DNA of 34,087 bases from Rhodobaculum claviforme (GCF_016653255.1 NZ_NHSD01000287.1:1-34087), one strand, 5' to 3'. Shown: positions 1-8,368, numbered from the stretch's first letter. The notes: generated by a model from the sequence alone, not told the origin. Made by a program: numbers and translations.

Positions 1-2
1 TG

Positions 3-86
3 GTCAGCGCCATCCTCGTCGAGATCGATGAAAAATGGGCCTCAGACACCAAGGCCTACATCAAGTGGGAATGCCAGGATGCCTGA
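3..86 (+). mobile_element. C-terminal end of a transposase, probably IS256 family (partial)
   Basis: The open frame enters from the left edge and stops at TGA 84-86. It gives 27 residues, including the run VEIDEKWASDTKAYIKWE and ending CQDA. IS256/Mutator-type transposases commonly end with a similar pattern: a hydrophobic 'LVEIDEEW' stretch, then a short spacer and an aromatic-rich tail. That is the basis of the call. Nothing of the DDE catalytic core lies inside the window, so neither family nor integrity can be confirmed. The terminal inverted repeat should lie in the next few tens of bases, but without the other end it cannot be identified. A different transposase or a short host protein tail remains possible. 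Confidence 0.5.
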
Positions 87-980
87 CCCGCTCTCAGCAA
101 AATTTCCAGACCTCGGGTTGCTCAATCTATCGATGCCGTCGGGGGCGGTCACATCATCAATGCCTTGTGCCGGCCAAGTTTAGGGCAGGTCGATGGATTG
201 CGACACTGTAACATGATTTGCGTGTGTCAACCGATCAGCCGCTTAGACCGCATCCTCTCCGAGAACGGATATGCACTGGCGCGCTCGATGTGGGCGGGCG
301 TTGGCGGCGATACTGAGCTCCAGGACCAATTTCCTGATACGAGCCTGCGCAAAAATCCTACGTTCGGCACGCATGGCTGTCGTGACCTGCGTGACCGCGA
401 TCCAGACCCAAAGGCCACGAAACCGCCCCGACATCTCAGCCTGTGGCGCCGAAGAACAGGACCATCACCCCAGCAGGGCATGGCTTCGCCGCCTCGATCC
501 GCCTGATCCGGGGTGATCGCGCCCCCGCAGACGCTACTTGGGGGCGAAAACCGCGTGATCCGGGACAACGTCAGCCGGCCTTGTGTTCCGACGGCAGCCT
601 GCTTGGGGAATGTGGGCTGTACACGCCCTCCTGCCGTCCCATCGACCCCGGGAGGGGAGGCCATGCCCCCCCACGGACATGCATGGCAGTCCATGGGGGG
701 CTTGTGATCGCTCAGCCGAAGCCCCCTGGGGGCAAAACCTACGGCAGACCGCGCGGTCGAACCGCGCATTTCCCTGCGGGGTCAGCAGGACGATGCGAGC
801 GCCCCTCGGGGGGGGCAGCGTGGCCCCTGGAGGTGCGGGCTGGAAAGCGGCATTGGCCCGCAACCGCAGACAGGCGGTCACCGCGGCCCGGTACTGGCGC
901 TGCGAGGGGCGTCTTCCGGCGGGACGGGAACCAGATCGGAACTCGTGCGTTTTGCATTGGGCCAGAATGGGGGCAATGGC
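87..980. other. Gene-free stretch, possible insertion-sequence debris
   Basis: About 890 bases with no convincing coding sequence on either strand. The open frames present have no recognisable family, are rich in Arg/Pro/Gly, and look like chance frames in GC-rich DNA. Visible structure is limited to a strong hairpin at 667-700 and two related motifs of the type TGGGGGC(G)AAAACC, near 539-552 and 724-736. No clear promoter for the downstream transporter could be picked out. Together with the transposase end at the left edge, the stretch looks like the flank of an insertion sequence or decayed DNA. Confidence 0.5.
667..700. repeat. GC-rich imperfect hairpin
   Basis: Arms CCCCCCACGGAC (667-678) and GTCCATGGGGGG (689-700) pair over 12 positions with one C-A mismatch, around a 10-base loop that itself contains ATGCAT. 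No T-run follows on either strand, so it is not a classical intrinsic terminator. It could be the remains of an insertion-sequence end or a transcript-end structure. The pairing is directly visible; the role is unknown. Confidence 0.5.
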
Positions 981-2657
981 ATGAAGACACTGGCGAGATG
1001 GCTTGGACTTCGGGTCGATCCCACCATTTTCTTCGTCTCCGCCGGGCTCAGTCTGATATTCGTCGTACTGCTGGTGTTGGCCCCCGGACCCATCGGAACC
1101 GCCTTTGCCGAGGGGCGGACCTGGATCGTCACGAACCTTGGATGGTTCTTCATCCTGGGCGTGAATGTCTGGCTGGGCTTTCTGGTCTATGCGGCGATGT
1201 CGCGCCACGGGCATATCCGGCTTGGCCCGCGGAAATCCCGGCCCGAATACTCCAACCTGTCGTGGTTCACGATGCTGTTCGCCGGCGGCATCGGCACGGT
1301 CCTGATGTTCTGGGGCGTGGCCGAGCCGATCAGCCATTACCAGACCCCGCCGCTGCCGGGGGTCGAGCCCTTCACGGTGCAGGCTGCGCAGGATGCGGTT
1401 TCGATTTCACTGTACCATCTGGCGCTGCACACCTGGACCATCTTTGCGCTGCCGGGGCTGGCGTTTGCGTATTTCATCAACCGCTATGACCTGCCGGTGC
1501 GGGTCAGTTCGGTGTTCTATCCGCTGCTGCGCGAGGGCATCCACGGGCCCATCGGCAAGGCCATCGACATCGTGGCGATCCTGGGCACGCTGTTCGGGGT
1601 GGCGGTGTCGCTGGGCCTCGGCTCGTCGCAGGTCGCGGCAGGGCTGTCCGAACTGCTGGGCTGGGCCGACGACACCCTGCTGCGGCTGGCCATCATCGGC
1701 ACGCTGACGGTGGTGGCGACCATCTCGATCGTCGCCGGGCTCGACAAGGGGGTCAAGGTTCTGTCGAACGTCAACATCGGCATGGCGGTGGGCCTGCTGG
1801 TGTTCGTGCTGATCACCGGATCGACGCTGTTCCTGCTGCGCGGGATCGTGGAGACGTTCGGGCTCTATCTCGCGAACCTGCCCCGGCTGGCGTTCTGGAA
1901 CGACATGCTCCACGGCGGCGAGATGGACACGAACGGCTGGGGCTGGCAGGGCGACTGGACCGTCTTCTACTGGGCCTGGACGGTGACCTGGTCGCCATTC
2001 ATCGGGCTGTTCGTGGCGCGCATCTCACGCGGGCGCACGATCCGCGAGTTCGTCTTCGGTGTGCTGCTGGCGCCGTCGCTGTTCACGGTGATCTGGTTCG
2101 CGATCTTCGGCTGGCAGGCGATCGCCATCGATGGCCTGGGAGAGGGCGCGCGCGCGGCCATGGGCGACGGGGCGGGCGCCATCAGCGACGCGGTGTCCGA
2201 ATCCATACCGCTGGCGATGTTCGCGCTGTTCGCCGAGCTGCCCTGGGCGCCGCTGATTCAGGGCATCGCGATCCTGGTGGTGGCGATCTTCTTCGCGACC
2301 TCCTCGGACTCCGCGTCGCTGGTGGTGGACATGATGTGCTCGGGCACCGCCGAGGCCGGCCCGGTGCGCCAGCGGGTGTTCTGGGGCGCGGCCGAGGGCA
2401 TGATCGCCGCGACGTTGATCCTGCTCGCCGGCGAGGCCGGTCTCACCGCCCTGCAGGAGGTGATCACCGTGGTGGGCCTGCCGATCTTCCTCCTGGTGTT
2501 CATGATGATCCCTGCCCTGATCCGCGGGTTTGCAGCCGAGGACATCGACCACATCACCATTGGCCAGCGCCCCGCCCTGAGCGAGTTCGACGAAGAGACC
2601 GGCGAAGCGGCGACGGCCACGGATCAGCGCCAAGGCCCTGCGACGACCGGCGGCTGA
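981..2657 (+). CDS. BCCT-family betaine/choline/carnitine transporter
   Basis: A 558-residue inner-membrane protein with about 12 hydrophobic segments, the usual size for the BCCT family. These carriers import quaternary-ammonium osmolytes such as glycine betaine, mostly with Na+. The signature around residues 331-356 is clear: a tryptophan-rich WAWTVTWSPF stretch, then GLFVARISRGRTIREF. Residues 111-120 read WGVAEPISHY, also typical. The glycine-rich TM3 element, GMGIG in BetP, reads AGGIG here (101-105), so coupling-ion use cannot be assumed. The substrate is not determined. ATG 981 is preferred because a G-rich ribosome-site-like stretch precedes it and the MKTL start leads directly into the conserved DPTIFFVS before TM1. 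GTG 945 would add 12 residues without homology value. The gene stands alone, with decayed DNA on both sides. Confidence 0.93.
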   Translation: MKTLARWLGLRVDPTIFFVSAGLSLIFVVLLVLAPGPIGTAFAEGRTWIVTNLGWFFILGVNVWLGFLVYAAMSRHGHIRLGPRKSRPEYSNLSWFTMLFAGGIGTVLMFWGVAEPISHYQTPPLPGVEPFTVQAAQDAVSISLYHLALHTWTIFALPGLAFAYFINRYDLPVRVSSVFYPLLREGIHGPIGKAIDIVAILGTLFGVAVSLGLGSSQVAAGLSELLGWADDTLLRLAIIGTLTVVATISIVAGLDKGVKVLSNVNIGMAVGLLVFVLITGSTLFLLRGIVETFGLYLANLPRLAFWNDMLHGGEMDTNGWGWQGDWTVFYWAWTVTWSPFIGLFVARISRGRTIREFVFGVLLAPSLFTVIWFAIFGWQAIAIDGLGEGARAAMGDGAGAISDAVSESIPLAMFALFAELPWAPLIQGIAILVVAIFFATSSDSASLVVDMMCSGTAEAGPVRQRVFWGAAEGMIAATLILLAGEAGLTALQEVITVVGLPIFLLVFMMIPALIRGFAAEDIDHITIGQRPALSEFDEETGEAATATDQRQGPATTGG

Positions 2658-2796
2658 CCCGGCCGCGCGGGTCCGGGTGCCCACGCGCGGTGCCCCCCGG
2701 GCCTGCGCGCCAGCCCGGCCACCGGCGCCTCGCCGATGGCCGGACCCGGTGGCCCTGCACCGAGCGGCGCGCTGTGTCACCGGCTCGGGAGTCACT

Positions 2797-3177
2797 CCGC
2801 GCCAGCGCGCTGAAGATCGGCCCGGCATGACGCGATCGGCAATGCCAGCGCAGCCGACGACGCGGCCGAAAGGTGGCATTGGCGAGGTCCGGCACGGACT
2901 TCTCGACAACGCCGTCGCCATCACCATCGGCAACCATGCGTTGCAAGGATGTCGTCGGCGGCAGCTGGGTTGCGGCGCCAACGATGACGGACTGGTTTGC
3001 GCGGGCAAGGGCGCCGACAGCGGTCTCCGGCGTCATCCGCGATGCCGCGTCGACGATGATCAGATCACTGAGCCCGTCGTGCCTGGGCAGGCTGTTGGAC
3101 ACCGCCTGCGGGGACATCAACCAGCGGGGCGCCAGCCCCTTCAGCGCCTTGCCCGCCGGGACGACGCAATCCCGCGG
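2797..3177 (-). pseudogene. Relic of a DUF4011-type superfamily 1 helicase
   Basis: Reading from about 3177 down to 2797, the minus strand encodes several consecutive helicase landmarks. First is a stretch like the family's 'LkPcfmMSPlsVa' region (LAPRWLMSPQAVSNSL). Then come LIIVDAASRMTPETAVGALA, corresponding to the Walker B 'DEASQ' block, then VIVGAATQLPPT, corresponding to 'VGDpkQLPPT', and finally RRRLRWHCRSRH, the family's 'RLRWHYRSRH' motif. The catalytic Glu of DEAS is replaced by Ala near 3048 and the GDP before QLPPT is lost. The frame then runs into unrelated sequence. Intact proteins of this family are well over 1000 residues, so this is an internal fragment of a dead gene. Upstream homology may continue, frameshifted, towards 3850. 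Confidence 0.8.
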
Positions 3178-4567
3178 CGTCACCCTGGGGCTTGACTGTG
3201 GGGCAACGCGCCGCACGAGGCCCATCCCGGACAAGCGCGAGGTCGAGCCGGTGGTGACACCCATGGGCGGGAACGATCCGGCAGGAATTTCAGCCCGCGC
3301 CAGATCGCGAGAGAGGGCGATGACCTGGCGGTCAGGGTCCGCGAACCAGCCCCCCCTCGGCAGCGCGTGCGCGCGCCAAGGTGTCGGCGGCGGACCGCGC
3401 GGATCCTTCCGCAATGCGCGGGGCAGTTGCCGAAGGCCGCACGCTCGGCCTGCATGTCCGCGGTCTTGAGCCCGTCCGACCGACAGGGGTGGACGAGGGC
3501 GTCCAGCCGGTCCGGCCAGTCACGTTGCTCGGGGCGCTCCGGCATATCGGCGAAGCGCGCCATGTTGGCCTGCAGCTGCGCGGTCCGGGCACGCGTGGAG
3601 TCAACTGTCGCTGGACCTGCCGCGACTCTCCGCACGGCCGCCTCGCACGGTACGGCGGGTGCATGCGCCGCGGTGCCCAGAACCGCGCCCACGAGCGCCA
3701 AACCATCGAGTGGCAGGTCCGGGGGCAGTCCGGTCGGCTTCAGCGCCGCCCGCGCCTCGGCGGCAGCGGTCAACGCCTCAGCTGCCAGCCGATCAAGACC
3801 CATGACATCGGCGCCGCTCCAGGCCGGCCGGGCAGCCTCCGCCTGCTCCATGCCTGCACGACTGCGCCGGCATCCCGGAAAGCGTCGTCGATGCGACCGA
3901 CGGACAGATCGCGCGGTCTGGCAGCCCCGGGGTGACGCCCCGACGCTCCGAGTGCGGCGGGATCAGCCGGATCGGGCGAGTGTTCAAGCGGGGCGACAGG
4001 TTCACCCGGACGGGCCTGTTCGAGGCCGCGAACCATCTTCTGCCGGACCCTCGGTGCCCCACGCTTGAGGGACTGGGCCAGGGCGATTGCCGCGGGACGC
4101 GGACCGCGCAAGGCCAGGGTGGCGGAATGCGTCCAGCCGGGACGCACGGCGAGGGTAGGATCGCGCCCCCGTAGGCGGCATCGACCGCGCGCATCACATT
4201 GATCCACCCCCCCTGAACGCCGACATGTGGCGCCCGCGCGGTGACCCTCGGAGAGACCCTCGGAGCCCGGCACGCAGGATGAAGCGCAGCGAGATCAGCC
4301 CTTGACCAACGCGACCAGAGAGCCGTCGGGGACACAGCCGGTGTCTCGGGATGCGGGGACTGGGACGGCGACGACATGAGGGCTCATGCCGCGCTGTCGG
4401 GACCGGGTCCTTCAAATGCGCCAACATGTCCGGCCCGAAGTGGACGCTGGGCCGGTCCGCCACGCGGCCAATCATGGGGATCATGCCTCGGGGGGCGTTC
4501 TCGGTGGCGACGGGGTGCGCCCCGGAGGCGACCGTTCTGGTTTGACGACGCGGCACCGCCGGAACGA
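3178..4567. other. Decayed, gene-free stretch upstream of the helicase relic
   Basis: I see no intact gene here. A minus-strand frame between about 3450 and 3850 has helical, Leu/Ala-rich sequence (for example LALVGAVLGTAAHAP). This could be the linker region of the same dead helicase, shifted into another frame, but no motif proves it. Minus-strand frames at 3770-4377 and around 4400-4540 matched no family I know. The length, the conflicting frames and the missing start signals fit a pseudogenised segment. Confidence 0.5.
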
Positions 4568-5200
4568 TCACCAGGCCAGTGTGCGGGTCCCGAGTACCGT
4601 CCCGGTCAGGGTGACGATCCCGATTGCGGAAGCGTAGGCGGGGAGGACGAAGAGCGCCGTGTCCTGGTCGCAGTAGAGCGCGTAGAGGGAGGCGGCGAGG
4701 CTGCCGGCGGCGAGGCCGCCGAGCGCGCCAGTCAGGGCCGGGCGGCGGGGGGCGCCGGCGGAGAGGGCCCAGAGGGTGGCGGCGAGGAGAGGGAGTGCCA
4801 GCGCGGGAATGCTGGCGAGGCAGGTGATCAGGCTCGGGGTGAAGAGGTCGGTCATCAGCCCGGACAGGCCGCCCGCGGCGAGGGCGGCGCCGAAGGCTGC
4901 GATCAGGACCACGGCGAAGACCCAAAGGGCGGTGGCGGTGCGACCGCCCCGCGCCTCGGGCCGCGACAGGGTCAGGGCCAGCGTGCCGGCAAGCCCGGCG
5001 AGTGCGAGCGGCACGAGCGGTTTCAGCGCGGCGGGCGAGGTCATTGCCGCCACGAGGTCCTGCCGCACGCCCCAGCCCAGCGCGAAGACGACCGCCGCGA
5101 CGACCATCGCCCCGGGCAGTGCACGCGACAGCCGTTGCGCGACGCCCGGGCCCGGCCGGGTGTCGGCGGCGAGTGCGGCGAGGAGGTCGTCGGTCTTCAT
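4568..5200 (-). CDS. nrsF: NrsF-like DUF1109 membrane anti-sigma factor
   Basis: A 210-residue protein with about six hydrophobic segments after a short soluble N-terminus, matching DUF1109/NrsF in size and layout. NrsF proteins hold the cognate ECF sigma factor (SigF in Caulobacter) at the inner membrane and release it under metal stress. Two cysteines essential for sensing in Caulobacter have apparent counterparts at Cys127 (SLITC) and Cys177 (LYALYCDQD). The ATG at 5198-5200 overlaps the sigma-factor stop codon in an ATGA arrangement, so the two are translationally coupled and co-transcribed from the minus-strand ECF-type promoter near 5755-5780. The assignment of this protein as regulator of the divergent bufferin operon is inferred from synteny. 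Confidence 0.88.
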   Translation of the reverse strand: MKTDDLLAALAADTRPGPGVAQRLSRALPGAMVVAAVVFALGWGVRQDLVAAMTSPAALKPLVPLALAGLAGTLALTLSRPEARGGRTATALWVFAVVLIAAFGAALAAGGLSGLMTDLFTPSLITCLASIPALALPLLAATLWALSAGAPRRPALTGALGGLAAGSLAASLYALYCDQDTALFVLPAYASAIGIVTLTGTVLGTRTLAW

Positions 5201-5709
5201 TCCATCATCCTTTCGCGCAGCCGGGCGACGGCCTTCAACGCCCGGTGCAGTGCCACGCGCACCGCGCCCTCGGTCATCTGGAGGCGGGCGGCGGTTTCGG
5301 CAACCGTCTCGCCACGCATCCCGAAGCCGCGGACGATGTCGGCCGCGCGCGGGTCCAGCCGCGCCAGCACCTTCTCCATGTCGCCGGCCTGCGTCGGGTC
5401 GGGGATGTCCTGCGCGGGCAGAGCCTCGGAAAACGCCTCGATCGGCAGGTCGATGCGGTGGCCGCGGGCGCGGAAGGCGTCGGCCGTCTTGTGCCGCGCG
5501 ATGGCATAGAGCCACGGGCGCAGGGGCGCGTCCTCGCGCCAGGTCTGGCGCTTCATGTGAACGGCCAGCAGAACCTCCTGCAGCACATCCTCGCAGCCCT
5601 CGGGCCCCAGCATGCGACCGCGGGCGCGCACCACGCCCCGCAACACCGGCGTGATCGCCTGCAGAAGCTCGCGATAGGCGGCGGCATCGCCGCGGTTGGC
5701 CGCGCGCAT
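5197..5709 (-). CDS. sigF: ECF RNA polymerase sigma factor, SigF-like
   Basis: A 170-residue protein with both ECF regions. Region 2 covers about residues 1-80, with CEDVLQEVLLAVH and the PWLYAIARHKTADAFR helix. Region 4 covers about residues 112-165, with the helix-turn-helix GETVAETAARLQMTEGAVRV. The frame stays open far upstream, but ATG 5709 has a GGGAGGA ribosome site five bases before it and lies about 40 bases after the -10 element of its own predicted promoter, so the long form is rejected. A start slightly further upstream at a rare codon would complete region 2 better and cannot be excluded. It overlaps nrsF by four bases. Divergent placement next to a bufferin operon matches Caulobacter sigF, which responds to metal stress. 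Confidence 0.88.
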   Translation of the reverse strand: MRAANRGDAAAYRELLQAITPVLRGVVRARGRMLGPEGCEDVLQEVLLAVHMKRQTWREDAPLRPWLYAIARHKTADAFRARGHRIDLPIEAFSEALPAQDIPDPTQAGDMEKVLARLDPRAADIVRGFGMRGETVAETAARLQMTEGAVRVALHRALKAVARLRERMME

Positions 5710-5754
5710 CAGATCCTCCCATGGCGGGGCGCGTGTCAGGGTCCTGTCCTTCCG

Positions 5755-5780
5755 TTCGGGATGCCGTGCGGAAACGTTAC
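5755..5780 (-). promoter_or_regulatory. ECF-type promoter of sigF-nrsF
   Basis: On the minus strand GTAACG (5780-5775) is followed after exactly 16 bases by CGAA (5758-5755). As I recall it, the SigF motif in Caulobacter is GTAACC-N16-CGAA, so this differs at one base. It would place the transcript start near 5747, about 40 bases upstream of the sigF ATG, and imply autoregulation. The motif is seen directly; its function is inferred. Confidence 0.65.
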
Positions 5781-5835
5781 GCCCTGGTCCCGCATCTGCG
5801 CCACACCGCTTTTGCATCACGTCCGCGTGAGGGCG

Positions 5836-5861
5836 GTAACACGCGCCCGCTCCGCGCCGAC
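5836..5861 (+). promoter_or_regulatory. ECF-type promoter of the bufferin operon
   Basis: GTAACA (5836-5841), a 16-base spacer, then CGAC (5858-5861), about 50 bases before the bufA1 ATG. It has the same architecture and spacing as the divergent sigF promoter on the other strand, with one-base differences in each element. The pair supports co-regulation of both units by the neighbouring sigma factor. Confidence 0.6.
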
Positions 5862-5911
5862 CAGCCTTTCGGGACCGCAACCCCGCGGCCCGCCAACGGG
5901 AGACCGGATCC

Positions 5912-6223
5912 ATGACCACCAAACACCTCGCCCTGCCGCTCGCCGCCTCTGTGGCCGCCGCCCTGTCGCTGGCCGGCGCGCAGGCCCACGCCCAGGGCGC
6001 CACCATGGAGAAGTGCTTCGGCGTCTCTCTCGCCGGGCAAAACGACTGCGCGGCGGGGCCGGGCACGACCTGCTCGGGCACCTCGACGGTGGATTACCAG
6101 GGCAACGCCTGGACGCTGGTGCCGGCCGGCACCTGCGAGACCATCGACCTGCCGGCGATGGCCGACGGCACCGGGCGCATGGGCGCGCTGGAGGAACTCG
6201 ACCGCGACCTGCCGCCCGCCTGA
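5912..6223 (+). CDS. bufA1: DUF2282 family bufferin precursor (BufA1-type metallophore)
   Basis: A 103-residue secreted peptide precursor. Residues 1-27 form a signal peptide with an Ala-rich core ending AQAHA. The mature part carries four cysteines, Cys35, Cys46, Cys54 and Cys75, in the DUF2282 pattern ([27 protein letters not shown]). In the family, a DUF692 enzyme with its DUF2063 partner converts cysteines to thiooxazole-type groups, and the exported product binds copper and protects against metal stress. Unusually, about 25 residues follow the last cysteine, ending in an acidic stretch ([11 protein letters not shown]). A ribosome site (GGGAGACC) precedes ATG 5912. It is the first gene of the four-gene operon and follows an ECF-type promoter. 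Metal specificity cannot be read from sequence. Confidence 0.88.
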   Translation: MTTKHLALPLAASVAAALSLAGAQAHAQGATMEKCFGVSLAGQNDCAAGPGTTCSGTSTVDYQGNAWTLVPAGTCETIDLPAMADGTGRMGALEELDRDLPPA

Positions 6224-6295
6224 GCGCACCCCGAGGGGCGGGCAATGGCGCCCGCCCCGTCCCCCGACCCGCACGACCTGGAAAGGAGCCGCCGC

Positions 6296-7141
6296 ATGCC
6301 GTCGTTGCCCGTCACCACCGGACTGGGATTCAAGCCCGAGCATTTCCGCGACATCGCCGCCGCCCCCGGCGCGGTCGGTTTCTACGAGGTCCATGCCGAG
6401 AACTTCATGGGCGATGGCGGGGCACCGCACGCGATGCTGGCGCATCTGCATGCGGGGCACGCGCTGTCGATCCATGGCGTCGGGCTGTCGATCGGCGGCG
6501 CGGGGCCCCTCGATGCCGATCACCTGGCCCGTCTGCGGCGTCTGATCGACCGTCACCGGCCCGAGAGTTTCTCGGAGCACCTGGCGTGGTCCAGCCACGG
6601 CGCGGCCTGGCTCAACGACCTGCTGCCGCTGCCCTACACCACCGGGACGCTGGCGACCGTCTGCGCCCATGTCGACGCGGTGCAGCAGGCGCTGGGGCTG
6701 CGGATGCTGCTGGAGAACCCCGCGACCTATGTGACCTTTGCCGCCTCCACCTGGGCCGAGACCGACTTCCTGGCCGAGGTGGTCCGCCGCACCGGCTGCG
6801 GGCTGCTGCTGGACGTGAACAACGTCTTCGTCTCGGCCACCAACCACCGCTTCGACCCCCGCGCCTATCTCGCGGCCTTTCCGCTGGAGGCGGTGGGCGA
6901 GATCCATCTCGCCGGTCACGACACCGAGGAGCTGCCCTCGGGGCCGCTGCTGATCGACAGCCACGGGCGGGCGGTGGCCGATCCGGTCTGGAGCCTCTAT
7001 GCCGAGGTGCTGTCCCGCATCGGCCCGCGCCCCACGCTGATCGAATGGGACAGCGATGTGCCGCCCTTCGCGGTGCTGCGGGCCGAAGCCGACCGGGCGC
7101 GCGCCCTGCTGGAAACGCGAGGCCGGGCCGATGCCGCCTGA
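6296..7141 (+). CDS. bufB: DUF692 family MNIO enzyme, bufferin-modifying (BufB)
   Basis: A 281-residue TIM-barrel protein of the DUF692 family, the multinuclear non-heme iron-dependent oxidases. Several likely iron or active-site positions are visible: EVHAENFM (31-38), [12 protein letters not shown] (57-68), SEHLAW (93-98), LLENP (138-142), [14 protein letters not shown] (171-184), EIHLAGHD (202-209) and LIEWDSDVP (248-256). Together these match the family's conserved His, Asp, Asn and Glu set. In bufferin operons this enzyme modifies core cysteines of the precursor. ATG 6296 is chosen because AAAGGAG lies seven bases upstream and the conserved GLGFKPEH begins just after it; the upstream ATG 6245 lacks such a site. 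It overlaps bufC by 11 bases. Confidence 0.92.
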   Translation: MPSLPVTTGLGFKPEHFRDIAAAPGAVGFYEVHAENFMGDGGAPHAMLAHLHAGHALSIHGVGLSIGGAGPLDADHLARLRRLIDRHRPESFSEHLAWSSHGAAWLNDLLPLPYTTGTLATVCAHVDAVQQALGLRMLLENPATYVTFAASTWAETDFLAEVVRRTGCGLLLDVNNVFVSATNHRFDPRAYLAAFPLEAVGEIHLAGHDTEELPSGPLLIDSHGRAVADPVWSLYAEVLSRIGPRPTLIEWDSDVPPFAVLRAEADRARALLETRGRADAA

Positions 7142-7880
7142 TTCCGCCCACGCCGCCACGCAGGCCGGTTTCCACGCCGCGCTCTGGCGTCCCGATCCGC
7201 CCCAGGGGCTGACCGCCCCGGCGCCGGACGAGGTGTCCCGCCGTTTTGCCGTCTATCGCAACAACGTCCACCACAGCCTGTCCCGGGCGCTGGCCGCACA
7301 TTTTCCGGTGGTCGCGGCGCTGGTGGGGCCTGCGTTCCTGACCGCCATGGCCCGCGTCTTCATCGCCGAGGCGCCGCCCGCAAGCCCCGTTCTGCAGGAC
7401 TGGGGCGCGGCCTTTCCCGGCTTCCTCGACCGCTTTCCCCCGGTCGCGCATCTGCCCTGGCTGGGGGATGTCGCCCGGCTGGAATGGGCCCGCGGCCGGG
7501 CGGTCCATGCCGCCGACGCTCCGGCCGCATCTGCCGACCTCCTCGGCGTTCCCGACCCCGAAGTGCTGCGGCTCCGCCTTCACGCCTCGGTGGCGCTCTA
7601 CCGCTCGGACCACCCGGCGGTGTCGATCTGGCGGGCTCATCAGCCCGGCGCCGCCCGCGGCCCGCTGCCGCCGGGGCCCGAGCATGCCCTGGTCGGCCGG
7701 CAACCCGACTTCACCGTCGTGGTGGCGCCGGTCGATGTCGGCACGCATGCGGTGCTGAGCGCGCTGGCCCGGGGCGAGACCCTCGCCCGCGCCGCAGAAC
7801 ATGCCGATCCCACAATCGCCCTGACACTGCTGCTGCGCCACGGGCTGATCACTGCCCCCCTGACCGGAGACACGCCATGA
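7131..7880 (+). CDS. bufC: DUF2063 family protein, partner of the MNIO enzyme (BufC)
   Basis: A 249-residue protein. The N-terminal DUF2063 signature is clear at residues 38-75 ([30 protein letters not shown]), followed by the [11 protein letters not shown] and [17 protein letters not shown] stretches typical of the family. In related systems this protein recognises the precursor peptide and delivers it to the DUF692 oxidase. The ATG lies inside the end of bufB (11-base overlap) and the stop overlaps the next start (ATGA), so production of the modification pair and the DoxX protein is translationally coupled. The C-terminal half (about 150-249) is less conserved but collinear. Function is inferred from family and synteny. 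Confidence 0.88.
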   Translation: MPPDSAHAATQAGFHAALWRPDPPQGLTAPAPDEVSRRFAVYRNNVHHSLSRALAAHFPVVAALVGPAFLTAMARVFIAEAPPASPVLQDWGAAFPGFLDRFPPVAHLPWLGDVARLEWARGRAVHAADAPAASADLLGVPDPEVLRLRLHASVALYRSDHPAVSIWRAHQPGAARGPLPPGPEHALVGRQPDFTVVVAPVDVGTHAVLSALARGETLARAAEHADPTIALTLLLRHGLITAPLTGDTP

Positions 7881-8368
7881 GCCAGGTGACCGAAACCACC
7901 CCACGCCCGGGCACCGCCGCCCGCGCGCGACAGCTGGGCCGACGCCTCAACACCCTCGGCGGGCTGGTCCCCCATGATCTGATCGCACTTGCCGCGCGGG
8001 TCTTCCCGGCCATGGTCTTCTGGCAGTCCGCCCGCACCAAGGTCGAGGGTTTCTCGATCAAGGAGCAGACCTTCTTCCTGTTCGAGCATGTCTATGCCCT
8101 GCCACTCATCCCGCCCGCCTGGGCCGCCGTGCTTGCCACCATCGCCGAGCACATCCTGCCGGTGCTGCTGGTCCTCGGCCTGATGTCCCGCCTTTCGGCG
8201 CTGGGCCTGCTGATCATGACCGCCGTGATCCAGATCTTCGTCTTTCCTGGCGCCTGGGTCACCCATGGTCTCTGGGCCGTCGCACTCCTCGTGGTCGTGG
8301 CCCAAGGCCCCGGCCGCCTCTCCCTCGACCATCTTTTCGGCCTCGACCGGGGCAGGCGGCAGCCGTGA
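7877..8368 (+). CDS. DoxX family membrane protein of the bufferin operon
   Basis: A 163-residue protein with four predicted membrane segments: around residues 34-50, 82-100, 105-126 and 130-148. It also has the DoxX-type stretch with [20 protein letters not shown] near residues 40-59. DoxX-like proteins often close DUF2282/DUF692/DUF2063 operons (the GigD position in Caulobacter). Their role there is not settled; a quinone-linked redox role at the membrane has been proposed for the family. Its ATG overlaps the bufC stop codon, so it is the last gene of the operon. Confidence 0.85.
   Translation: MSQVTETTPRPGTAARARQLGRRLNTLGGLVPHDLIALAARVFPAMVFWQSARTKVEGFSIKEQTFFLFEHVYALPLIPPAWAAVLATIAEHILPVLLVLGLMSRLSALGLLIMTAVIQIFVFPGAWVTHGLWAVALLVVVAQGPGRLSLDHLFGLDRGRRQP

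Noticed and set aside
227-769. A 180-residue minus-strand frame in the left gene-free stretch
   Set aside because: No family, no start signal, composition like random GC-rich DNA; kept only as gene-free sequence.
4194-4567. Minus-strand extension of the nrsF region with a stretch reading GMIPMIGRVADRPSVHFGPD
   Set aside because: I could not match it to any family and no start or ribosome site supports it; it may be decayed coding DNA but is not reported as a gene.
5002-7212. A 736-residue plus-strand open frame across sigF, bufA1 and bufB
   Set aside because: It conflicts with four supported genes and has no domain; it is a chance frame.
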